This document shows positions 24,111 through 35,395 of a DNA stretch of 64,000 nucleotides, piece after piece. The notes beneath the pieces are model-generated. The model was given only the letters and a program-made list of their open reading frames with translations. It had not been told where the DNA came from and made no database searches. A program made the translations under genes and the position numbers. The number at the start of each line of letters is the position of its first letter. Position 1 is the stretch's first letter. Source of the stretch: Balanoglossus misakiensis (taxonomy: Eukaryota > Hemichordata); contig CM082577.2 of assembly GCA_040954595.2 (NCBI GenBank), forward strand, positions 9,052,001 through 9,116,000, given 5' to 3'.

Positions 24111-25832
24111 ATGATGAAAAAGTTCAGGTCCTACGCTTGGATGGGTTGCTAATAGATATGAAATAATATATAAATAATTGACACATTGCCAAAGTTCTAC
24201 GCTCTCATGGGCCTACCCCTTCACACAATGTCAAACGTGCTGATAACACTGTATTTTGACAAGACGTGGAATGAGGCCTATTAAAGATAATAGCTTATAA
24301 TCTTACATAGTTGTTATAACGTGAACTTTCGATCACGGTATTAACCGTTTGTTCTTCTGAGAGGTGACGCTCCAGGGTCAAACGGGCTGATCACTCTGTA
24401 TCTTGACAACACGTGGAATTATGCCCACAAAAGTTGATATAGCTTTCAATTTTACATAGTTATATTATGTCACAACTTATTAACCATTTTAACTGTTTAT
24501 TCTTCAGAGGTGACAAATGAAAACGTCTGTCTCGATCTTTGTCATTGCTCATAGATAAAGACTGTCACTGTTTAAAGCCATTGCTTCAAGTAGACTTCAG
24601 TTGAAGGAGATTTATTGTAGCTGCAACGTAGCGGGTTGTTTTTTATCGGATATTGAATCTTGGATTGTTCCATCAGGAGAGAATCTTTTTTATTATGTGT
24701 ACGTGTACAGTTTTTGTTTTTTTTATTGTTTTTGATCTTGCCACAGCCATATATCTTGCCCTGAGTTGAGTTTTACAACCATTTCGTTTTCAGTCTAATT
24801 ATAAATATATTTTTTTATCATTGAAATCAATAATTTTTATTGTACCTACATATACCTCCCTTCGCATTTATTCACTTATTGTTTTTTATGGGTGAAATTT
24901 GATTGTTTCTGTAATTTGAACAAATTCAAATTGGTGTTGTCCTACACCACTCACTTTAAGTTTGTCATTTTATCTTATGAACAATTTTCACATTAAAAGT
25001 ACGTTTATAAATCCTAAAAGAACATTGTTTGATTTTAATGTGGACATGTTGTGTAGTAGCAATAATTGAAGGGTCAGCATGGAGAGAGAGGGGGGGGGGG
25101 GGGGGCGGGCTTCCAGCCGACCCAAATCCTAACCCCACAACCCCTGGGCTACAATTATTGCAGCTGGAGTCCATAGCATTTGTTTTGGGAAAAGAAAAGA
25201 GTGTTTGACATGCCCAGAGAATCACCATTAAGAACCACAAACGATAGACAGATTTCTACAAAAATATTTATTATATGATTTTATATGCATTCATTTATAA
25301 ATCATTGGTATCAAATATATTAAAATAATTGGTTTTGTTATAAAAATTAATAACCTAAAAAATTAATTGAAAATCATTTTTACATACAATAGATGGCAGT
25401 GTTTTCGTTAATTTTATGGTATGCAATAAGTTTATTCATATAAACTATTAAAATCTATCAATTTCCCCACTGCCTGCTGTCACAGTCATTCATGCTCGAG
25501 ACACACACGTCTTAAAATGTCTGCTAAACTGTCTCTTGGTCGACTAACAGAACATCAAAATGCCATTTTGGCAAGTTAAAATGAATTCTCAGTGTCATCA
25601 GAGAAAATCACTGCATCTGATTTGCCACATCCTTTATATATACAGTAAGGACCAATATACAATGTATAAAAAATACACCACTTGCTGGTAACAGAATCAA
25701 TGATTTATGATACACGAACAACTAAATGCTTATTTTCTGTTTTATAATATCTTTATCCACCATATGAGATGGTTTAACACTGATTTCCAAATAAGATACC
25801 CACTCAGGAAAAAAAACATCATTTAATTACTT
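24111..25832. other. Convergent 3' regions of the receptor kinase and CCDC57
   Basis: This AT-rich stretch separates two convergent genes and should hold both 3' UTRs. It starts with a tandem duplication of about 147 bases (24230-24523). A long G run lies at 25089-25105. TTTATT at 25431-25436 is AATAAA on the minus strand and is a plausible CCDC57 poly(A) signal about 400 bases after its stop. No coding exon is seen. Confidence 0.55.
24230..24523 (+). repeat. Tandem 147-base duplication in the receptor-kinase 3' region
   Basis: The unit starting at 24230 (gtcaaacgtgctgat...) recurs from 24377 (gtcaaacgggctgat...). The copies share ttgaca-acacgtggaat, a common lttacatagtt-type core and a final gaggtgac. 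They are diverged at many positions, so the duplication is not recent. Confidence 0.65.
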
Positions 25833-28800
25833 TTAATCTTGGAAATTGTAATTTCGTATGTGAGGTTGCCGGGGCTGCCTCTTGTATTTGCCTGCAGCCA
25901 GGGACGACAGATTTTGTTTCTGTGGTTTCTGTTTGCCGTGCAAGGTGGGTCTGCTGCCCTCTATGGCAAAGCCATGCGACGAGGTTGTTGGCCGTGGGTC
26001 GGGGATGCTTGGCTTTGGTTCAAACATACTTGAACCTGAAAGAAAAAGAAGACAATATTTGAACATTGCGATGGTTGGTTTAACAAAACAGACTCTGTTA
26101 AGGAAAGGTGATGGCATGGTACACATCACAGTTCGAACTATAAGATCAATCTATAGGAATCATAGGAAAGAGGCTTTTGTGAGAAAAAAACGCTAGTAAA
26201 ACAAAGATCAAAATGCATTTAGTGATCAAGTACAATGATCAGAGAAAATTGATCAAAAAGGCATATTGTAGGAAGAAAAGCCAGGAATTGAAGAATTATA
26301 CCTCACAGATAAACAGTGGAATTCTTGGTGATAAACATATTCATGTTGAGACACCTGGCATGTGTATCCAACCCACACAGTGCTTGTGACTGATACGTGT
26401 GGTACAATGTAGTGCATGCAATCTACATACCTGTAGCTGTCTGTGGGAGGTGAGCTGGTGGCGATGGACTCCTCATGAAGGTCGGACTCGGGCCGTCGTC
26501 CAGAAGTCTCCACACGTCCTGGATGGAACCCTCGCCGTAGGACGACAGACTCATCATGAGAGGGGAGCCGGCCGGGCCTGAGCCGATGGTGCTCAGCGTG
26601 GCGTGCAGATCCGCTTGTTGAGCTGTGAAGACAACCATTTTGGCCATGATTAATAAAGCAAGACACAGGCATAAGTTAATGGGCGGAATTCACCACCTTT
26701 ACATGTTGAACTTGAATTTTTTATGACACCCATAGTTGATCTACACATACACACAGCTCGTTACAGTTCAATCTTTAGAGGTCCAACCTTTACCATAGAA
26801 CACAATGGGTTTGGACTGAACCATGGTGGTGAAAGGGTCAGGCAGATATTCATTCTCCTGGGGAAGACCACCATGCTAAAAATTTAGCATCTCAGGAAAA
26901 TCCCATCCAGCAAGATACTAGAGAGCAAGGATGATCTCATTCATTAATTCTCCATGTTTTTCACTGTAGTCAGCTATAGTACATATTGTGAAACTGGAGC
27001 CTATGAGACAGGTTTTATCTCTGACTCTATAGGTGAGGAATTTATGATATCTGACTAACCTGAGAGATTTTGCCTTGCCATCTGGTGTCTCTGCATGGTA
27101 TCGCTGTCTACTCCCTGTTGTCGCGACGGCATCTCCTCCTCCCGTGCTCCCCAGGCAGACACCTTCTCACCCCCGCCCCTCCCCCTCCTGGGGGACACCA
27201 CCTCATCGCCATCTCCCCTGGCAGACGCCATCCTGTCCTTGTCTCTGTGTGCAAACTGCAGTTCCTGAAAAAAACCCAAGTAGATTGACCTTTTTGTGTT
27301 ATTTGTGTGGGTGTGCATGTGTGTGTATTCCAAGAAGTGGCTGATCCTACATTTTGCCCTCGTGTGTTTGAGAGCATGGCAATTGACTCTTACCTTTTTT
27401 GTGATTTCGTACTGCAATCTTTCAAGATCACTGAGTTTAGTTTGGTACTGTTCAGCCAACTGGTTGCCTGTTGCCACGGTTGGCTGCTGTTCTTGAAGAG
27501 GCCGCTGTTGTTGCCTTGACGGTGGTGATGAGGGTCTCTTGCCTGCAGAGGAACAAAAGTGGAAAGTCGTAAGCCAATGGACAAAATGCATCTTGTGAAA
27601 CAAAGTAGCAAGTAATGGAATGTAAAGCTGTTTCAAGACTATGATCTGTCTAACTGGAGGCTTTGATTAACAAGTTACAACATCATTAAATTGCAGCAAA
27701 TTGCAATGTTCTACATCATTTACGGTTTATGTGGAGATTAACACAGAAATATAATGTTGTAGAGTCTTCCAGCCGGTGTGAACTGACCTGTGTACTTTGC
27801 AAGTTCTGATCTGAGTTTATTTCCGAGTTCGATCAGACGCTGTCGTTCCTTAGCAAGCTGCGTGATGTGCCTTGCTGCAGTTCTCAACTTTGCTTGCATC
27901 TAAAAAGAAAGGACAAGGATATTCAGGTACATAGTGACTGTTAAACAGTTCATAATACTAAAAAGACCATCCATGTAGGTGCAAGGCAAATACCGAACAC
28001 TACCCGGGTAGTAATAGAGTACATGAGAGAGTAGGGTTTCAGGTAAATTTAGGTGATACAGATCAATTTGCATATTTTTGCATAAATTTTAAACTTTGCA
28101 TATTCTGTGGTTACTGTACAGAAATTCATTCATGCACATACTGTCATTGTCTTATGAATCCTGGGTTGTTTCTAATTAATGACTCACCGATGCGAGATTA
28201 TCACTGCCACTGATCATGGCGTCTCCAATCACCGGTTGCTGCTGCTGGCCTGCGCCTGCGGAATTCAACTGATTGCGAAGGTACTGCACCTCCTCCTGCA
28301 GTTGAGTGACTAAAGCATTCTGGGAAAACAGAAAACAAAACTGTCATCAAACGTATTTTATCAACATTCAAGCTACAGCTGTGGTTCATTTCAAATATCT
28401 CCATCCTTTTCTTATTCATGAAAAACCAGCCTCAAGTGTAGATACACTTTGAGAACCAGCCAATACAGATTATCAAGTTACTTAACATTCCCATGTACTG
28501 ACAACACTTTCGTTGATTCTGACCAGACACTCTTGACCTCTCCCTTTCTCCATAATTCAAAAGAACACTGCAGAATCATGGTTACCTGACTGCCACCGAT
28601 AATTGTAGGTTTTCTGCCAGCCATGTCCATTTTCAGTGCAGACACCTGAAAACAGCAAAAACAACGCCATCAAACCTCAACAAATGATGAAAAATTAAAA
28701 CCAACAAAAACAGCTTTAAAATAAAAGGCAGTTCTGACTCACTTGCTGACCAAGAGCCGTTGCTTCCAGATTTCTCTCCAAGCCCCCTTTGAAGTATTCA

Positions 28801-31800
28801 TCGGCTTCTTTCCGGGTTTCTGCCAACTGGAGCTGTAACTCGGCAATCTGCTGCCGGAGTTGCCCGACCTCGGAAGTGTACCGCCTCTGCTGCGTGGCCA
28901 CTTCGTATTGCAGCTGGTCTGCCTCCAGTTGCTTCTGTTTGGCCTTGCGGGAGACAAAAAAGCAGTCATGTTACGGTTAGATGAAAATAATTGTATTGGT
29001 TTCTTGTATCTTAAGTTATAAAAAGTTATATGGACAGAGTTGGAATTGCAGTGCAATACTGATGCACACACCCTCCGTTGAACTCTGACCTACCTGTTGT
29101 GCGAGTTGGTTAACCATTGCCTCCAGGTGTGTATTTCTTGTCTGTATTTTCTTACTCTGTGCACTGTTTTCCACCTTGTCTGCTCTCAAGGCACCTACAT
29201 ATATATAAATCAATAAATTAACAACAAATAAATAAATAAAGTCCCTCAATTTCACTACTACTGCCACATTGTATCTGTAAATTTGTCAGCATGATGTTCT
29301 CAATGGACTTCCCCACCCACCAGTTAGGGTCATAAGTATAGGGCAGTTGGGTTGGATAACAATCCTAAAACCATAATGCCTCGATGACAATATTTTCAGC
29401 GTGTAATTTTTCAATGTCATTTAATATTCTAATTCACAACTCTGGAAATATCGGAACAGCAAGGTGTAGAAACAGAACACTCTACCTATGATATCGTTCA
29501 GTGACTGGATGTGGCTCCTCACAAAAGCATTATCCACATTCACTTCGACATTCTCCTCGGACGCTCCCTTCATCACCATCTCAGGAATCTTCTCGGTATC
29601 ATCTTTGCCTTTCTCTTCCAGTTGTCTCGTCTTGGTTTTCAAATCTCTCACTTCCTTCTCCAGTGCCTTTACATACTCTGAAGGGGGGGGGGGAGGATTA
29701 AAATGAGGTTATATCTCAGATTATTAGAAATAAAATTAAGTTACACCATTGTAGCAAACATACATGATCAGAAATATCCCCAAGAGTGAATCTACACCAT
29801 ATTGCATGCTGGCTTTAATTCAAAATCAAGACACGATACCTTCAGTTATTGGTACTTTTTCGCCCGACACTTCTCCCTGTTTTCCGCCTTGATCCTTGTT
29901 GACCTGGCTTCCCAGTCTCTCCATCTCTTCTCTCATCTGCCTGATCACCTGTTTCAGACTCTCGTTCTGATGCTGCAGAGACTGGATCTGTTGGGATGGC
30001 GACGACTCATCTTCTGCATCATCTGTTCCATCTCTAGTCTGTGTCAGTTAAACCACATCAAACAGACAGATGTTGGTATACAATGTATGGACAAATGATC
30101 AGTTATGGCAGTCCAATAAAATTTAGGTAATGTGGCCAGTTTCAATTTTTTCTATTAACACTCTACAATGACTTAAACCTATATCATGTGAAATCTGACC
30201 TGATCAACATGTTTTGTTTCATGCTTACATACCGGTAAGATATGCCTGTCCACTGTCAAGCCGTGCTGACGTAGTGTGGCCATAGCTTGGTCTCTGTCCT
30301 GTGTGAGTACTCTGATGAGGTCGTCTCTCTGCTGGAGTTCTCTCTCTCGTTCCTTGATGAGGGCAAGGGCCTTGCAGATAAGAGATCAAGATATCTATTA
30401 GTAACTGTAATGGGTCACAGAACATGAAGTAGAAAAGTTTGTGAAACACTTAAAGTTTGAGAAATTTTGGAGAGGGACTTGATAAGGGACCGTTCAGTTT
30501 TTACGGCAGGGGGGGGGGCTGGCAAGTTTGTGTCATCGGTTCTCAAAATCAGGCCGACCCCCCCTTCACCCAGGACCAAAAAAATGATGACCCCCCCTTT
30601 GACAGACCCAAAAATATGATGACCCCCCCCCCACGCCCAAAACATTTGCCGTCCTGATCCTATGTACACTGTATGCAATAAAGGGAATGAGGCTCCTCAC
30701 ACCTCAATTTATATATTTCTTAAAGTATTATTGAAGTATATAATAGTATATCGTTGCAATAAAGAAATCTATGAACAAATTAAAATGACAAGTCAATACA
30801 ATAGTTGCTAGAATCGGTAAAACAAGAAAAGTGGCGGGGGTGGGCTTGGGAGGGGGTGTCCCCCTCCCACATAAGAAAATTTTGTAAAAATACGGTGCTC
30901 AAAGTCGCAATTTAATGAACTCAAAAGCAAATTAACTCAATGTTTGGGAGGACCAATTTTACTTTTTGCAACTCCACTCAAAGTTAGAAGATTTGGCATC
31001 ATCTTGTCATGACATCATTTATAAAACTTCTAGTATATAGAAGATGCAGCGCGAAACTATCAGTTATGCAAAATGGTTTAAAAAATTATTCTCCTTTATG
31101 TGTTCACTTTATTAAATATTATCATCGGTGGGGTAGGGGTGGCAAGCACTCTGCCCTGGTACACTAGACAAACCAGCAAAAAATGAAATGTGGCGGAGAA
31201 TGAAGGGGGAGGGTGTGGGAGGGGGTGTCCCCCTCCCACATTAGAAAATTTTGTAAAATAAAGGGTGCGAAACATCAATTTTGTGGACTCAAAAGCAAAA
31301 GTTCGGTGGCAAAAGTATGTGACCCCCCCCCCTAAACGTTTAAAAAAAACAGATGACCCCCCCTTGTGGACTTCAAAATTTAAGTGACCCCCCCCTGGAT
31401 TTTGCCGCCCCCCCCCCCCCCCCCCCCGGCCGTAAAAACTGAACGGTCCCTAAGTACGTGCAGCAGACACCATGTCCTCTGCAGTCCTACTGTCAGACTT
31501 CAATGATTATGATACCTACTGACTATTGTAGGTACAAACAAGAACACATACATTCACAATACACATGGTTCTACGCCGATTTTCAGGTTTGTCTTTAATT
31601 TATAAGTCAAATAGAATTTTGGCTTTTGCTTTTTGCAGTGTCATACAAACTGTTCATTCTAGCTTCCAAAAGTGCCGCATTATATTATTATTACCTCATC
31701 CCTGGCTGAGGTCAGTTTCTGTACCAACTCTTCCGAGTTCTGATACTGCAACCGCTCCGTGTCTTCACACCTTCTCTGCCAGTCCAGTTCCAGCTGTGCC

Positions 31801-34769
31801 TTGGCTCTCTCCAGTGAAGTCTCTCTCTCCATCGCTTGCGACAGCTCCTTCTTGTACCTGCAATCAAAGTTTGATCGCCATGTACAAAATTAGTGATTTA
31901 TTCAAATCTTGAGTTCACTAAACCTAGCTAGTCACACCAACATTTATCAAACCACTACATCACAACTCAGACAGGAATACCTTTGATAGTTTTATACATT
32001 TCTAACTGAGTTCAGTGAATTTCTTCTTATCAAGACAGAGTGTTTATATTTATATTTCCATGATACATGTTAGCTCAATTTATCACAAATGAATAGGAAT
32101 AAAATACTTTTTTTTTTTAAATCTCAAAAAAGGAAAAAAAAATTGAGTGATGATCAAAATTAAATAAACATTTCTAAACTGGCATGTGTTCACACAACAA
32201 AGAAGCTCACCTCTCGACATCTTCCTTCCTCTGCACAAGCTCTCCGCGTAGTTTATCCTCCGCTGATTTCAGCGCCTGTATCTCCAGATCTTTGCTGACC
32301 ACACTGTGGGAGACCTCGGCCAGCTTTTTGTCCGAATGAGACTTGAAGTCAGCGAGGTCCTGATGCATCCTGTCAAAGAGATGATTGTTGTCAAAAAGTT
32401 TGGTTGGTTCAACATTATACAGGTGGTTTGTGGTCCAATGAAATTGATAAAAACAAATGTCAATGATGTCTGGTTTAGATGAATACTGTAAAACACTTTA
32501 TTTTCGCGAGTTGAAATTTTCGCGATATCGAGAGAGGCCACTGTTTCGCGAGTATTAATTTTCGCGTTCTCTTATTTCATTCACTGCATCGTTATCTCCA
32601 AAAAAAAATTACGCGACTTTTATTTTCACGCTATTTTGGCTCTCGCGTATTTCGCGAAAATTTATTGCTCACGAAAATAAAGTGTTTTACAGTATCTTAC
32701 TTTTCAAGTTGAATATCCTTTTCCTTGTTGGCGTCAGCGTGTGCCCAGTTGAGTCTCCGGATCTCCACTTCTTTTGCTTCCACCTGAGACTGCAGTTCTC
32801 GGATGTCGTCTTGAAGACGTCGCTCCCTCTCGTTGTGGGACTCCTTGGCTGCGGAGACCGCGGTCTCCTTTTCTCGGGCGTATCTGTCCAGCTCTGCGTG
32901 TCTGTGAGTGAAGACACATGGCTTTGCTTGATTAGATGCATACTGATAAATCGTCCATAGTTCAATTGTGACTGACAGATTCAGACATCTGTAGGCTTGC
33001 AGCCTTGCAGTGACTGCACATTCCGTAAGTGCAACTACATTGTATTCACAACATCAATATGCAAGAAAAGTACTGTATAGTATTTTCCTTTACGAAAAAG
33101 ACCTGATCAACCACAAAAGGTGATGATACACTTGGATTACTCTACCTTCTCTGGAAATCCTCTTGAGCTCTTTTCAGTGACAGTTCCATCTGATGCTTTT
33201 CATTTTCCAGTTCCTTGATCCTACGTGATAGATGATAAAAAAAGATGATAATTTCTACATACATACAACTAGGTATAATGCTCAAAGTAATGTAATGCTC
33301 AGAGATTCAAAATGCAAACAAAGAAAGATTTGAGAATTGTGATGTGCTTTGCACAGCCCACTTACAAATTATGATTGCAGTGACACACATCGAGCATTTC
33401 ACTACCACTGAAATTATCATCCTAGCAGATGCTTTCTATACAATACTGTACCTTGCATCCGACATAGCCTTGGTGTCGTTCAATTCCCACTCTTTCTCTT
33501 TCAGTTTCTTCGCCATTTCTCTGCTGACGCAATCTGCTTGTTTCAGATCTGTGGTTGTGAGTTCACTGGCTGCTCTCACCACTTCCAACTCTTTGGCAAG
33601 CAACTTGGCCTATTAAACAAACAGGGATCGAGTTTCAGGACTTTATGTTATCAACCGTGATCACTAAGCATGGCCATTTCACACTTAACAATTATGATCA
33701 AAAGTTTACAAAGTACAGAATGTCTCATAGTCATAAAAACTGCCTTTCATTTTCATCTGCAGGTGATGGAACGTACTCTCAACGAATGGTGTAAGTCTCT
33801 GTCTACGAGACACGCTGCCCATATTCACTATTGGCATCTGACAACCAATTGTACTTTTCACTACAGTAATTACCTTCATTTCATAGGACAGCACTTTGGA
33901 GCTGAGATCATCCACCTGCACTCTGTACTCGTGCTCCCGTTTCCTGATTGCATCATCAAAACCAGCATTCAGTTCGTGTCTCTGGGTCTCCAGCTCTTCT
34001 TCAACTTCCTGCAGTTCGCGTCTCAAGTTCCTCTTGAACATTTCCAGCTCGTCCCTCTCATTTTTCACTTCAGCGTCTTTGGAACTGAAATGAAATGGTG
34101 TTCATATTTTTGCTTAGTGTTAGATCACAGCCCTGGTCATATCACGTATGGGTACATTGTGTACTTTTTCATTCCCTGCCATATGTGTTGTGTAAGTTTT
34201 GACTACATGTACATGTGCTAGTATTATGAATAGCACTTTTGGTCTGTGACAACATTTCGTCTCCTAAACAACACACGAGGAAGTTTCCAACACTGGCATA
34301 TCAACAATATCCTCAATATTATAATTTCTGTCTTGAATTTATTAAAAGTACGCTTCATGGTTGGTAACACTAACCTTCTGTACAAATCGACCTCTTTCTG
34401 CTTTTCTCGAAGACGTTGTTGATAGTGTATCTGCAGCTCGTCCCGTGCCTTGTTTTCTCGGTCCAGCGCCGACCTCAGTTCATCGATTTTGATTTTCAGC
34501 TCGCTGATCTCCGCGTTCTTCACGGTCGACGAGGCTTTCAGTTGTCCGAATACAGAGTCGTAGCGTTCGAGCTCGAGATCTCTCTCCTGCAGCAGCTTGT
34601 AGTTGTACTTGAAGTCCTCTTTCAGTTTCTGAAATCTAGATTTCTCCTCGTTGAGTTGCTTCTCCTTTTCCTTCAGCGCGTCTTCCAGGGATTGTGTTCG
34701 GAGATCTTGGAGCTCTCGCCACTCTCGCTCTTTCTGCTCGGCGAGTTCTCGCAGTGACTGTTCGTGCAT
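25833..34769 (-). CDS. CCDC57: Coiled-coil domain-containing protein 57
   Basis: Nineteen exons, from the start: 34769-34375, 34084-33874, 33609-33452, 33220-33146, 32901-32701, 32369-32211, 31857-31695, 30370-30233, 30038-29840, 29677-29486, 29194-29094, 28943-28743, 28645-28586, 28319-28188, 27899-27788, 27542-27394, 27264-27060, 26622-26431, 26035-25833, all in frame; 1081 residues, longer than the about 915 of the human protein. Recognition rests on several family blocks in the correct order: EEWRELQ-like start, RDLELERYDSVFGQLK, KREHEYRVQ, LELDWQRRCEDTE, the ERERELQQRD/ATLRQHG block, RLIELGNKLRSEL, a VWRLLDDGPSP block, and the C-terminal IRNYNFQD. Nearly the whole chain is predicted coiled coil; residues encoded by exons 16-19 are low-complexity and proline/glutamine/glycine-rich. 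Vertebrate CCDC57 is a centriolar-satellite and microtubule-associated protein that supports centriole duplication. Two MITEs sit in its introns. Confidence 0.93.
26782..26838 (+). repeat. Fragment of a dispersed repeat shared with NUF2 intron 10
   Basis: This segment (tccaacctttaccatagaac to gaaccatggtggtgaaaggg) matches 8774-8830 in the NUF2 MITE with few differences. Only the left part of the element appears to be present here. It lies in the CCDC57 intron between 26623 and 27059. Confidence 0.65.
30486..31450. mobile_element. 965-bp inverted-repeat transposon with TAA target duplication
   Basis: The ends are perfect inverted repeats of about 22 bases, beginning GGGACCGTTCAGTTTTTACG on the left, with the reverse complement at the right end (to 31450). 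TAA flanks both sides (30483-30485 and 31451-31453). Three-base TWA duplications point to the PIF/Harbinger group. Inside, a GC-rich stem-forming segment (gagggggtgtccccctcccaca) occurs twice, near 30850 and 31220, and runs of G or C lie beside both ends. No transposase is encoded, so it is non-autonomous. It lies in the CCDC57 intron between exons 7 and 8. Confidence 0.75.
32484..32694. mobile_element. 211-bp MITE next to the CCDC57 exon 5 donor
   Basis: The left end TACTGTAAAACACTTTATTT (32484) is matched by its reverse complement ending at 32694, giving terminal inverted repeats of at least 23 bases including TTTTCG. The interior is rich in TTCGCG strings that form further hairpins. The right end is six bases from the exon boundary at 32701, inside the splice-donor context. 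Target duplication is TA at most. No coding capacity. Confidence 0.7.
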
Positions 34770-35395
34770 TTTAAAAGTCTAGTCTAACTACTGATCGCAG
34801 TTGCGGGTTAAATGTCTTCGCTGTACGTGCCCAGACACATCAGTCAATAACAAATTTAAAATCCTACAACCGGAAGTAATGAATGCTAACGTAACTCGGA
34901 GATTTTATACAAAATGACAAACATATACGATTTGAATGACACCCAGAAGGGAAAATAACTGTAAATTCTTTCCAATATTCACCAGATTTCAATACTTGCA
35001 GGTCTAACCATAAAGTAGAGGGACTTGACAGCTACAGATTGATTCCAGTTTGAACGCTCCGCCAACCTCGATTTCAACTTTGCCGTGACCTCTTAGGTCA
35101 TGACCTCTGACTTTGTTTCTTTCGCACTTAGCCGCTAGGGGGCGTACAATTTTCGGCGGTGCGTTCTTGAGGCAGGTCTGGTTGGTACAGGGTCTTGAAC
35201 GGGCCTAAATTTACGTGCGGCCCCCGGGATGAAAATCACGAGGGTGTATGTATGTGCATGCTGTGAGAGACAGAAATCAGCGAAAAAGACAGAGAGAAAC
35301 AGAAATTCATTTAATAACTTCAAGGAAGGAGACAATTTGCTCAAACTAATGGTTTTATTTATTGGGACTAATATAATTTACAAGATAATGTCAAA
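34770..35395. other. Intergenic: CCDC57 leader and 3' end of the next gene
   Basis: This 626-base gap holds the CCDC57 5' leader and promoter (no TATA box seen) and the short 3' UTR of the gene at 35396. TTTATT at 35354-35359 and 35358-35363 gives two overlapping AATAAA signals on the minus strand about 35-40 bases beyond that gene's stop codon, which would make a very short 3' UTR. Confidence 0.55.
35354..35363 (-). promoter_or_regulatory. Overlapping poly(A) signals of the unrecognised gene
   Basis: Two overlapping AATAAA hexamers on the minus strand, 33-44 bases after the TAA stop. Position and orientation are right for the gene ending at 35396. Confidence 0.5.
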
